From Pseudoalteromonas luteoviolacea NCIMB 1944 (lineage in GTDB: Bacteria; Pseudomonadota; Gammaproteobacteria; Enterobacterales; Alteromonadaceae): a stretch of 64,000 nucleotides of DNA. The stretch lies in the NCBI RefSeq assembly GCF_001625565.1, contig NZ_AUXS01000075.1:472082-536081 (forward strand). The letters are read 5' to 3'. Made by a program: the position numbers and the translations under genes. The notes below the pieces were generated by a model that saw only the letters and a list, made by a program, of their open reading frames with translations, did no database searches and had not been told where the DNA came from. Positions 25,287 to 33,599 of the stretch are shown here, piece after piece; position 1 is the stretch's first letter; each line of letters opens with the position of its first letter.

Positions 25287-26609
25287 TTAACTAGTCTCTC
25301 GCAATGGGATATCAAATTCAACCATCAGGCCTCCTTGAGCACGGTTTTTCAACTTTATTTGACCTTGGTGGGCGTGAATGATGTCATTGCACAAACTGAG
25401 TCCAATACCTGAACCATCTTGTTTTGTTGAGTAAAAAGGCAGCAATGCTTGATGGAGGTTGCCATTTACAATGCCTGTGCCTCGGTCAACAATTGCAATT
25501 CGTAATCGGTCATAATCTTTAACCACTTTAACTGCTACCTGTGCAATATCGCCACCTGACTGATGGGCGTTCTTTAAAATATTGATCAATACCTGCTCTA
25601 TTTGCGTCATGTCAAAATAGGCCTGCTCAGTAGGTAGTGGAGCGAGCAGTTCAAAAGAGTACAAAGTTCTAACTTGATCAAATAGAGGCTTCAGTGGGTG
25701 ATAGTGTAAGTTAGGTTTGGGCAAGCGTGCAAAGCGTGCATATTGTGCAATGAACTCACTGAGGTTCAGTGTTCTTTGATCTATGGTTTGCAAAATATCT
25801 GGCAGTAATTCGAGGTGTTTATTTTGCGCTAGCATTGTTTTTGCGGACGATGTCAATGAGCTAATAGGAGCTAGTGAGTTATTTAGCTCATGACTTATCA
25901 AGCGAATAGCGTTTTTCCACATATTGAGCTCTTCTTGGCTGAGCTCTTGGGAGACATTTTTTAAGATCATTAATTGGTGTGGTTGATGGTTGAATGTGAC
26001 GGTTTTAAAGCTCAAATAGTAGCTTTGTTTGGTGTCGTCCTGTTCGAAACTGATCATGCCAGACTGAGCTTGAGCAATGGACTTTTGTAAGTAGGGGTGC
26101 AGATTTTCACAGCATTGATGCAAGGTCATACCATCCAATTTAGAGGACTTTAAAAGCTGTGTAGACTCGTTGTTAAAATACACTATGTGTTTGAAGGGGT
26201 CGAGTAACACTATCCCCATCGGAGACGCTTGCACTATGCTATCGAGCAGTATTTCTCGCTGATTAAGTGTTTGTCTTTGTTTTTTTAGGTGCGTGGTGAG
26301 CTTATTGTACATGCTCACCGCAGTACTTAAATCGGACTGTTGATGTTCGGAAATACGGATTGAAAAGTCATTGTCATGAATACTTTTAAGGCCGTTCGTG
26401 AGTGTATCTATGGTTCTCTTATGCTGCTGAAAAATATATTCACAGCTAAAAAATACCAGTGGCAGTGTGATAAGCAGTGATATAAGCAAACCGACTAAAA
26501 AAGGCGCTTCAATAACATATAGTGTGCCTTGAATGCCTGTAGCTAGTAGGATGAATATCGTTGCAAAACATGACATTTTTCCAGCTAAAGAGCCCATATT
26601 ATACTTCAT
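25287..26609 (-). CDS. Sensor histidine kinase (NtrY-like)
   Basis: A 440-residue kinase with two N-terminal membrane helices, a HAMP-like linker (about 65-115), a PAS domain (about 130-210, SIVQASPMGIVLLDPFKHIVYFNN) and the catalytic core. The phospho-acceptor histidine lies in IRLISHELNNSLAPISSL. The N box is NILKNAHQSGG, G1 is IVDRGTGI, and G2 is DGSGIGLSLC. The short periplasmic loop suggests sensing within or close to the membrane. It shares one nucleotide with the response regulator stop, so the two are translationally coupled and form a two-component pair. It is the last gene of the ABC-exporter operon. Confidence 0.93.
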   Translation of the reverse strand: MKYNMGSLAGKMSCFATIFILLATGIQGTLYVIEAPFLVGLLISLLITLPLVFFSCEYIFQQHKRTIDTLTNGLKSIHDNDFSIRISEHQQSDLSTAVSMYNKLTTHLKKQRQTLNQREILLDSIVQASPMGIVLLDPFKHIVYFNNESTQLLKSSKLDGMTLHQCCENLHPYLQKSIAQAQSGMISFEQDDTKQSYYLSFKTVTFNHQPHQLMILKNVSQELSQEELNMWKNAIRLISHELNNSLAPISSLTSSAKTMLAQNKHLELLPDILQTIDQRTLNLSEFIAQYARFARLPKPNLHYHPLKPLFDQVRTLYSFELLAPLPTEQAYFDMTQIEQVLINILKNAHQSGGDIAQVAVKVVKDYDRLRIAIVDRGTGIVNGNLHQALLPFYSTKQDGSGIGLSLCNDIIHAHQGQIKLKNRAQGGLMVEFDIPLRETS

Positions 26610-27943
26610 TAGCGTGCTATCCCGAATTTGTCCATACGGCGATACATTGCTTGGCGACTTAAGCCCAAACTTTTTGCCGCGTGTGTGACATTACCATCGT
26701 GTGACTGTAAGGCACTTTGAATGTCCTGTGCCGATAGTCCTGTATTAGCTGAAGAATTCGTTTGATTGGGTTTGAGACCTAAATCAGAGGCTTCAATGAG
26801 TTCGCTCTGAGCCAGCAATTGTGCACGGCCAACGACATTTTGCAGTTCTCTGACATTGCCTGGCCAAGTATGGCGTTTTAGTGCATTGATGGCGCCTGAA
26901 CTAAACCGTTTATGGCCTTGCAGAAAGTGCTCTGCTAGCGGGATAATATCATCGGGTCTGTCTACTAGTGCAGGGAGTTTTAATTCGATCATATTCAGGC
27001 GGTAATACAGATCTTCTCTAAATACGCCACTGGCAATCGCGGCAGTTAAATCAGCATTGGTCGCGCTAAGTACCCTGACATTGACTTTTTTGGTTTGGCT
27101 GCTGCCAACAGGTTCATATTCTCCGGTCTGCAGCACGCGCAGCAACTTTTGTTGCCCTGAAAGTGGTAAGTTTCCTATTTCATCCAAAAAGATGGTGCCG
27201 CCATCGGCCGCTTCAAATCGGCCGATACGACTCTTTGTTGCCCCCGTGTATGCACCACTGACTACGCCAAATAGCTCAGCCTCAATTAGGTCTGCTGGCA
27301 GCGCACCTGCATTGACTTTAACAAATGCATTGTTGCTGTAGGCGCTATTGGCGACAATCACTTCGGCGATTTTTTCTTTTCCGGCGCCATTAGGTCCCGT
27401 AATGAGGACGGGGGCGTCTGAGTGGGCCACTTGTGTTGCAACTTCCAGTAAACTGAGCATCGCAGGATCAGCATAAATAAGACCTGCTAAGTTAAACTGC
27501 TCGTTTAGTTTATTAGTACGTGTTCTCGATTGTTTTTGCTGTTGAAATTGTGCTTTTTCAAGCCGGTACATTTCGAGCAATTGATTGACAGATGCCAGTA
27601 GTTTTTCTTCCCGCCATGGTTTTTCTAGATAGTCGGCGGCCCCGTCTTTGATGAGCTCCACTGCGGTTTCTAGGTCAGCCCAAGCGGTCAATAAAATAAT
27701 GGGTAAGTCAGGGTTGAGCGCTCGGATCTCTTGGTAGAGTACTTTGCCTTCCGCACCTGAGGTGGTGTCTTGGCTGAAATTCATATCTTGAATGACTAAA
27801 TCATAGGCTTGGCTGTTCAATAGTTCGAGCCCTTGTTCAGGTGTTGTCGCGCCGTCACAGTCAATGTCATTGAGTAAAAATAATAGCTTGAGTGCTTTTA
27901 TTACATCTTGATTGTCGTCGATCACAAGTATTTTATTTTGCAT
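26609..27943 (-). CDS. Sigma-54-dependent response regulator
   Basis: A 444-residue NtrC-family activator with a receiver domain (phospho-acceptor Asp53, VIQDMNFSQ), a sigma-54 activation AAA+ domain (about 140-370) and a C-terminal Fis-type helix-turn-helix (THAAKSLGLSRQAMYRRMDKFG). The Walker A is the variant GPNGAGKE. The sigma-54 contact loop reads GAYTGA instead of GAFTGA, a natural Tyr variant that should still work. Walker B is GGTIFLDEIGNLP, and R-fingers are present. It is expected to bind upstream sites at the operon promoter 32.6 kb and activate RpoN polymerase. It lies 45 bp after the permease gene. Confidence 0.95.
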   Translation of the reverse strand: MQNKILVIDDNQDVIKALKLLFLLNDIDCDGATTPEQGLELLNSQAYDLVIQDMNFSQDTTSGAEGKVLYQEIRALNPDLPIILLTAWADLETAVELIKDGAADYLEKPWREEKLLASVNQLLEMYRLEKAQFQQQKQSRTRTNKLNEQFNLAGLIYADPAMLSLLEVATQVAHSDAPVLITGPNGAGKEKIAEVIVANSAYSNNAFVKVNAGALPADLIEAELFGVVSGAYTGATKSRIGRFEAADGGTIFLDEIGNLPLSGQQKLLRVLQTGEYEPVGSSQTKKVNVRVLSATNADLTAAIASGVFREDLYYRLNMIELKLPALVDRPDDIIPLAEHFLQGHKRFSSGAINALKRHTWPGNVRELQNVVGRAQLLAQSELIEASDLGLKPNQTNSSANTGLSAQDIQSALQSHDGNVTHAAKSLGLSRQAMYRRMDKFGIAR

Positions 27944-27988
27944 ATTTTTATCATTTATAATGCCGGTACAAATGTACCGGCTTGTTAT

Positions 27989-29212
27989 TTAACTGGTTTT
28001 TGTAACCTGTGCAGGTGCTATTCTAGCTGCTTTTCTAGCAGGGATATAGACTGCTGTGGCGCTAAGTAACCAAACACATAAGGCTACCAAGCCTGCCAGC
28101 CAAGGCACAATAAGCCCTTGGATCCGGAGATTAGTGACAAAATATTGGTTTAGCCACAGCGCAGCAAATAGCCCCAATATAATACCCACAATGGCTAATA
28201 TTGAGTTTTCGATGAGTAGTGTCTGCATTACCCTAGATTGGCTTGCACCTAAAGCTCGTAGCACACCAATCTCCTTTTTACGTACAGATATTGAGAAGGA
28301 GACTAATGCAATGATCCCGACTCCTGTAACCAAAATAGCAATGCCACTGATCCCCATCATAATAAAAGCAAAGGTACTGCGACCATCCCACAAACGTTTC
28401 TTTGCTCGGGCTGCAAACTCAACTTGCTGTACTATTCGGCCATCTTCTTCAAACAGTATGTCCTCAATGGTCTCGAGTACGGTTTTATCTGTGTTTGGTG
28501 TCACTTTCACCAAGTAGTTTACTTGGCTGTTTCGGCCGTAATGCGCTTCGGGTAAAATTGCTGAGTGATACCAGTTATTGGTGTAGACTGCGGTTTCACC
28601 TAACATCATATCGTCATATATGGCAATGACTTGGTAGGGCGCGCGGTCACTATGCAAATAGACCGTTTGACCAAGGGCGCTTTGTTGCGGGAAAAGCTTC
28701 TTTGCTAAGGCACTACTTATCATCACCACGCTGGCTCTTTGGTTTTGAGCTGCGGCGCCAAAGATATACTCGGTATCATAAAAGTGGCGTCCTTGGCTTA
28801 TGTTGACACCCAAAGTCTCGACGCCGCCCTGTGTTTGGGCAAAAAGCGCAACATATTCTCCCTGATTGTCTGTATCAAGCGTATTGTTTGCAAAGTTGCG
28901 ACCATTTACCGTTGCTAATACCAATTCATTGGCCGCATAACTTGCAGATTCAACGCCTGGCAAGGCTTTAAGACGTTGTAAATCCCGCTCGATGAGTGCC
29001 CCGGTATCAAGGTTTTTGTCAAATACACGGGTGTAAACATTGATAATTTGTTCTTCCGCGATATGGGAAGGAACAAGCCAATTTTGTAATGTACGATAAC
29101 TGATAAAGCTGGTATTGCCGACAATGGTGACCGCTATAGCAATCTGTAATGTGATCAACAACGAAATGCTTTTATGCTTTAAAATGAGTTTTAAAATATG
29201 TTTAATCGCCAT
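27989..29212 (-). CDS. MacB/FtsX-type ABC exporter permease 2
   Basis: A 407-residue inner-membrane protein with one N-terminal helix, a large periplasmic domain (about 45-280) and three C-terminal helices, the type VII (MacB/FtsX) topology. The phrase ISVRKKEIGVLRALGASQSRVMQTLLIENSILA is the standard coupling-helix signature. It forms a heteromeric permease with the gene upstream (4 bp apart), both driven by the same ATPase. Such exporters act mechanically on periplasmic substrates such as peptides or lipoproteins rather than moving them across the inner membrane. Confidence 0.92.
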   Translation of the reverse strand: MAIKHILKLILKHKSISLLITLQIAIAVTIVGNTSFISYRTLQNWLVPSHIAEEQIINVYTRVFDKNLDTGALIERDLQRLKALPGVESASYAANELVLATVNGRNFANNTLDTDNQGEYVALFAQTQGGVETLGVNISQGRHFYDTEYIFGAAAQNQRASVVMISSALAKKLFPQQSALGQTVYLHSDRAPYQVIAIYDDMMLGETAVYTNNWYHSAILPEAHYGRNSQVNYLVKVTPNTDKTVLETIEDILFEEDGRIVQQVEFAARAKKRLWDGRSTFAFIMMGISGIAILVTGVGIIALVSFSISVRKKEIGVLRALGASQSRVMQTLLIENSILAIVGIILGLFAALWLNQYFVTNLRIQGLIVPWLAGLVALCVWLLSATAVYIPARKAARIAPAQVTKTS

Positions 29213-29216
29213 GAAC

Positions 29217-30584
29217 TTATCCTCTTAACTGAGATGCGGGAGCAATACGGCTGGCTGCGATAATCGGAAATAAGCCCGCGATTAAAATAGTGATATAGAT
29301 GGCCATTGCTGCTTTAAATGCGAACCACATATCCATGCTGTAAAGTCGCTGTACTTGCTCTGCTACGCCGACATAATCCATTTGGTACATGGCCAGAAGA
29401 TACATGACATAAAGGCCAATTTGGGCACCAATCAGGCCTAATATGATGGCAATGGTGGCGCCAAGAAGTAACTCAATCATTTGTAGTTTTACAATGTACA
29501 ATCGGTTCGCTCCGAGTGCTCGGTAAAGGGAGACCAGTTTGGCTCTGTGTTGATTTTTTGCTAGCAAAATGCCAACCGTGTTCACCAAGGTGATAGCAAA
29601 CAGTAAGTAAGCAAAATTTAAATACACTCGTTCCCAATCCATAAAGCTATAAATGGTGTCGTGAAGGAGTTTTAACGATTGAATATAATAAGGTTCACTA
29701 TGGGTAAATCGGCCTAGAGTCGATTGTTGCTGAGTGTAATTCCTCATCCAAAGGGTCAGCTCGTCAACTTGTGCTTGTCTGCTGTCTGATGAGACTTGCG
29801 CCCAAGCATGTAAGAAGCCACATTCGGCACTTTTCAAGCCTGTGACATTGGTTTGGCGAAGCTCAGGGCGCAGAGCTTCATCTTTGGTCATACATGGCAT
29901 ATAACCGACTCTGGGCAAGTTATTTGCTAGAGCGTAATCCATAGGTACAAATGCCATGTCATTATTTCGATTGCTAAAGCTAATATTTTGAAAGCGGTGA
30001 GTGTGCTGAGATAAGTCAACAATGCCGACAACTTCTAGTTGCTGGTTATTAATCATCACAAACTTACCAACAGAGTTTGCCCCGGCAAATAAGTGATCAT
30101 TGGCTTTTTTATCAAGCACGATGACATTGGCGTCATCCATATTGCTATTCCAAGCGCTGCCAAACAAAAACGGCGTGTTCATCATCTCAAAAAAGCGGTG
30201 GTCGACTGCTGAGCCTGTTGCATCTAGAGGTCTTGCGCTGTTGTCATCGAGGTCGATAACAAATGAAGTGGTGTAGTTAAAGCTTAAGCTTTGCAGTGAG
30301 ATGTCATTTGCCTCATATGCATCAGACAAGGCTTGTGCATCGCGATAGGTCAATGGTGGCGTTCTTAGCGGGTGGCGTCTATCAAACTCAGCATCCATGA
30401 AATTGAGGCTAAGGTGCTGAAGTACATCTAGCTTATGAGACATCGCTGAGCGACCACTTTGGTCAATGATGGTTCCCATAGTGAGCAGTAAGGTAATGCC
30501 GATCACCAAGTTCACTATCATCAGCGCCGTGAGTTTTGATTTTTGTCTAAATCCTTGCCATGCAAGGTGAAGTGCATCTTTCAT
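29217..30584 (-). CDS. MacB/FtsX-type ABC exporter permease 1
   Basis: A 455-residue partner of the permease at 27989. It has an N-terminal helix (MIVNLVIGITLLLTMGTII), a MacB-type periplasmic core with a 'VVGIVDLSQ' strand, and three C-terminal helices, including VSLYRALGANRLYIVKLQMIELLLGATIAIILG. The periplasmic domain is larger than in its partner and has a Cys pair (CMTKDE...SAECGF). Two distinct permeases imply a heterodimer. Confidence 0.92.
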   Translation of the reverse strand: MKDALHLAWQGFRQKSKLTALMIVNLVIGITLLLTMGTIIDQSGRSAMSHKLDVLQHLSLNFMDAEFDRRHPLRTPPLTYRDAQALSDAYEANDISLQSLSFNYTTSFVIDLDDNSARPLDATGSAVDHRFFEMMNTPFLFGSAWNSNMDDANVIVLDKKANDHLFAGANSVGKFVMINNQQLEVVGIVDLSQHTHRFQNISFSNRNNDMAFVPMDYALANNLPRVGYMPCMTKDEALRPELRQTNVTGLKSAECGFLHAWAQVSSDSRQAQVDELTLWMRNYTQQQSTLGRFTHSEPYYIQSLKLLHDTIYSFMDWERVYLNFAYLLFAITLVNTVGILLAKNQHRAKLVSLYRALGANRLYIVKLQMIELLLGATIAIILGLIGAQIGLYVMYLLAMYQMDYVGVAEQVQRLYSMDMWFAFKAAMAIYITILIAGLFPIIAASRIAPASQLRG

Positions 30585-30592
30585 GGGGTCAC

Positions 30593-31288
30593 CTATACCG
30601 CTAAATCAGTCAATTGGCTTTTGGCTATGTCGCTGACCTGACCGTCTAAGATCTGAATGTTGCGATGTGCTCTTTGTGCCAATTCATTATCATGGGTCAC
30701 CATAATCAATGTGGTGCCTTGTCGGTTTATTTCTTGTAGAAGCTCCATGACCTGACGAGCCATCATGGTATCTAGGTTACCTGTCGGTTCATCCGCCAAT
30801 AAAAACCTAGGTTTGCCCGCCAGCGCTCTGGCAATAGCAACCCGTTGTTGTTGCCCGCCACTAAGCTGGGCTGGGAAGTGGCTTGCGCGGCTACCTAAAC
30901 CAACCAACTCTAGACTCTCTTCAATACGCTTTTTACGTTCTTGTCGGCTAATCCCGCGAAAAATGAGTGGCACTTCAATATTGTCGTATAAATTTAAGTC
31001 AGCAATGAGGTTAAAACCTTGGAAAATAAATCCTATTTTCTCATTTCTGAGCTTCGACAAATGCTTGTCCGTGAGTTGGCTGACATCTTCTCCGTCTAAA
31101 AGGTACTGTCCTTCTTCGAACGTTTCCAACAGGCCAGTAATGTTTAAAAAGGTGGTTTTGCCTGATCCCGATGGACCAGTTACTGCGATGAATTCACCTT
31201 CTTCAACACTGAGATTTACTCCACTTAGAGCATGTGTCTCGACTAAGTCAGTACGATAGATTTTGCTGATATTATTCATTTGTAGCAT
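30593..31288 (-). CDS. MacB/LolD-like ABC ATPase
   Basis: A 231-residue ATPase with Walker A GPSGSGKTT, the Q-loop (IFQGFNL), signature LSGGQQQRVAIARAL, Walker B FLLADEPTGNLD and H-loop MVTHD. DEPTGNLDT is the MacB/LolD/FtsE subgroup form. AAAGG sits six bases before the ATG. It energises the two following permeases. Confidence 0.96.
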   Translation of the reverse strand: MLQMNNISKIYRTDLVETHALSGVNLSVEEGEFIAVTGPSGSGKTTFLNITGLLETFEEGQYLLDGEDVSQLTDKHLSKLRNEKIGFIFQGFNLIADLNLYDNIEVPLIFRGISRQERKKRIEESLELVGLGSRASHFPAQLSGGQQQRVAIARALAGKPRFLLADEPTGNLDTMMARQVMELLQEINRQGTTLIMVTHDNELAQRAHRNIQILDGQVSDIAKSQLTDLAV

Positions 31289-31304
31289 GGTTTTTCCTTT
31301 ATTT

Positions 31305-32573
31305 TTATTCGCTTAGAATGACTTGTTGAGCTTGCCCAAATGGGGAGAGACTAGATATTACTATGGTATCACCAGCCTGCAAGCCGCTTTTTACTTCTAC
31401 TTCTCTGATACTTTTTGCACCCAATGTGATGCGTGTCCTAACTGCGCTGCCATCTGCAATTTTGTAGGTTGTGCTTGCGGAGCCGGTTTCGACAAATGCA
31501 CCGCGTTCCACTTTTAGTACATTCTGCTTATGGGAAATGATAATCTGGGCGTTGACGCGTTGATTTTGGCGCAAACTTTCTGGTTGTTGGTCGAAACGAA
31601 TACGACCTGATACGCGACCATTTTCGACCTCAGGTGAAATGGCCATCAGTGTTGCAAGATAGTACTGGTTATTTATTTGCACTTTGGCCTTCAATCCAAT
31701 GCCCAGTTCATCTGCGAGATTTTCGGGAATATATGCTTCCACTTCCAATTCACTTAAATCAACCAGTGACATCAGTTCACTGTCTCTTTGTACATGTTGT
31801 TTTTGCTGAACGTTTAAGTTGCCTACAATACCGTTGAGTGGAGAAGTGAGTGTTAACGCATCCACTTGGCGCTGTAAATCAGCGACTAGATGGCGCTGCC
31901 TATCTAAATCCAATTGGGTGCTTTGCAGTTCAAAGTTGAGCTGTTCTTGTGATAGCTTCAAGCTCTCGATAGCATGGCGTTCATTGAGCTCTGCGCGCTT
32001 GAGTTCAACCATGGTTTGCTCCAACTCTAGCTTGGAGATAATTTGTTTTTCTATGCTAGCGTTTGCGCGGGCCATTTCACTTTGTGCAGCCTCAAGCTCT
32101 ACTTTTGCCAACTCCATTTTTTGTGTGTTGTCGAGTTGTTGCTGTTTGATAGCAATTTGCTTGCGTTTTACTTCCATTTCTATGCGTCTTAATGTGGCTT
32201 CTTCTTGCAACAATTGGTTGCGAAGCTCCGGGCTATCTAAACTTGCCAACGCTTGTCCGGTAGTGATGGTGTCACCAGCTTTGACATGCAATGTCACTGT
32301 GCCTGAAGCAATGGCGTAGAGTGACGGACTCACCGCGGCGAGGGTACGTCCTTCTACCCGGATGTCTTGGATCATGTCGCCTCTGACCACTTGTGCTGTT
32401 TTTAACTGCTGACTTGAAACCACTTGCTCTGCGGATAGCAGTTGCGAAAAGTCTTCAAGTGAAAGTGCGACAGCGCTGAGCAACCCTACGCCTCCAAGCC
32501 CTGCTAGCAGCCACTTTTTCGCGGTGGGCTTTTTCGTTATTACTTTATCCTGTTGTGATGTATTGCGGATCAT
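31305..32573 (-). CDS. HlyD/MacA-like periplasmic adaptor
   Basis: About 422 residues from the ATG at 32573, chosen for AAGGAG upstream; an upstream TTG at 32618 overlaps the sigma-54 promoter and is unlikely. The protein has an N-terminal membrane anchor (WLLAGLGGVGLLSAVALSL), a lipoyl half (GTVTLHVKAGDTITTGQALASLDSPEL), a long helical hairpin coiled coil (about 115-215), the second lipoyl half (LTSPLNGIVGNLNVQQKQHVQ), and beta-barrel and membrane-proximal domains. It links the inner-membrane ABC permeases to an outer-membrane channel, probably TolC, encoded elsewhere. First gene of the operon and directly behind the predicted promoter. Confidence 0.92.
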   Translation of the reverse strand: MIRNTSQQDKVITKKPTAKKWLLAGLGGVGLLSAVALSLEDFSQLLSAEQVVSSQQLKTAQVVRGDMIQDIRVEGRTLAAVSPSLYAIASGTVTLHVKAGDTITTGQALASLDSPELRNQLLQEEATLRRIEMEVKRKQIAIKQQQLDNTQKMELAKVELEAAQSEMARANASIEKQIISKLELEQTMVELKRAELNERHAIESLKLSQEQLNFELQSTQLDLDRQRHLVADLQRQVDALTLTSPLNGIVGNLNVQQKQHVQRDSELMSLVDLSELEVEAYIPENLADELGIGLKAKVQINNQYYLATLMAISPEVENGRVSGRIRFDQQPESLRQNQRVNAQIIISHKQNVLKVERGAFVETGSASTTYKIADGSAVRTRITLGAKSIREVEVKSGLQAGDTIVISSLSPFGQAQQVILSE

Positions 32574-32611
32574 GGCGTCCGGCTCCTTGAATCTATGTCG
32601 TTTGTTTTTAC

Positions 32612-32631
32612 ATATCAATCATTGTGCCAAT
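32612..32631 (-). promoter_or_regulatory. Predicted sigma-54 promoter of the ABC exporter/two-component operon
   Basis: Minus strand reads TTGGCACAATGATTGAT. The sigma-54 pattern is TTGGCAC-G-N4-TTGC-W, so this has a full -24 box (TTGGCACA) and TTGAT at -12 with correct spacing; the only departures are G to A and the C to A of the -12 GC. The expected start lies about 30-35 bases before the adaptor ATG. The operon encodes its own sigma-54 activator, which supports the call and suggests autoregulation. Confidence 0.8.
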
Positions 32632-32690
32632 TTTTATCTCTTTGTTTTTTCTATACTTTATTGGTTTTGTGGTGAGTTTGCATTTGGCAT

Positions 32691-32743
32691 CGGACGGACA
32701 CCGGACAGTACGCGGACAGTAAAATGAAGCGGACGCCGGACAA
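32691..32743 (-). promoter_or_regulatory. Cluster of CGGAC repeats, candidate activator binding sites
   Basis: Six GGAC(A/G) units begin at 32692, 32696, 32703, 32714, 32731 and 32738; five of them are preceded by C. Spacings of 7 and 11 bp recur, so several lie on one helical face. All point the same way. They sit about 60-115 bp upstream of the -24 box, the usual place of enhancer sites for NtrC-type activators. Confidence 0.65.
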
Positions 32744-32904
32744 TTAATTACTGGTTTTAATGAAAGGCACAAAGTTAACGGTGACTTGCTGGTGAGGAGT
32801 CGCTTTGTTGTATGATTGATAATCACAGGGTATAAGTTGTCATGAAGGTAAAAATGATGGTTATGTCTCTATATATCAATATAGGGAGAAGCTATGGTGT
32901 TTGA

Positions 32905-33249
32905 TTATTGCCAATTTATTCCATATCGGCTCAAGGTATGGAGTACAGCAAGTTGGATCAATACTAACCAGATAGTGAAAATACTACTCCATGATTTAGA
33001 TAGCCCCAAAATGCGATTAAAAAGGAATACCAGCCATACAAAAGATAGCGACAGACTGAGTGGGCTATTCAATGTGCTAAGTGCATAAAGTGTCGTAATT
33101 GTAGCAATAAAAACGGCGAGCGCGCAGCGCATTATGCTGCCATAGTCTGCGCCAATAAAGCGCACAGTGGCTTTTGCAGGGGCGAGTGTCAGCACAAACA
33201 GTAAAGATATCACTAAGAAAGCAGACTCAATTTGATAGTTTAATTCCAT
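32905..33249 (-). CDS. Small membrane protein of unknown function
   Basis: A 114-residue protein with three to four hydrophobic segments (SAFLVISLLFVLTLA, CALAVFIATITTLYALS, SLSFVWLVFLFNRI, SSIFTIWLVLIQLAVL) and little charge. I do not recognise a family. It lies upstream of the ABC operon on the same strand, but 330 bp and a sigma-54 promoter separate them, so it is probably its own unit. The ribosome site is weak, so the start is uncertain. Confidence 0.5.
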   Translation of the reverse strand: MELNYQIESAFLVISLLFVLTLAPAKATVRFIGADYGSIMRCALAVFIATITTLYALSTLNSPLSLSLSFVWLVFLFNRILGLSKSWSSIFTIWLVLIQLAVLHTLSRYGINWQ

Positions 33250-33599
33250 TTAACAATCTATGAAGGTTAAGTTTCCAAGTAAGGTAATTATTTCACATTA
33301 AGTACGGTGATTACTAGTCGCGTTAGCACGCCTATGTAAACTTGGTAGAATTAATTAGGATTTTACTACTAAATTATTTTATGTATCTAATACAAAAAAA
33401 CTAAATAAATTGGTTTTGTTCATATTCTTTCCTTATTTCATACGCATATTCTGACTTGGTGGCCTGATTTAAATCTAATCCTATGATTTTGATGCATTTG
33501 TTTTCATTTTAGGGATGAAAATGAATAACATCTCAGTCTAAAGTGAGGCCATCGACATAACCCCAACAAGAATTTGGTAGTCGTTATGGAGGAACTGCA
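33250..33599. other. Intergenic region upstream of the peroxidase gene
   Basis: 350 bp of AT-rich DNA between the small membrane protein and the peroxidase gene. It holds the ribosome site GGAGG before 33600 and presumably the peroxidase promoter. I see no gene or clear repeat. Confidence 0.5.

Noticed and set aside
32691..32743. CGGAC repeats as a CRISPR or a mobile-element end
   Set aside because: Units are 5-6 bp at 4-17 bp spacing, too short for CRISPR, and they fit enhancer sites for the adjacent sigma-54 promoter.
32840..32902. Tiny plus-strand frame of about 20 codons
   Set aside because: No ribosome site and no protein-like features; it overlaps the upstream control region.
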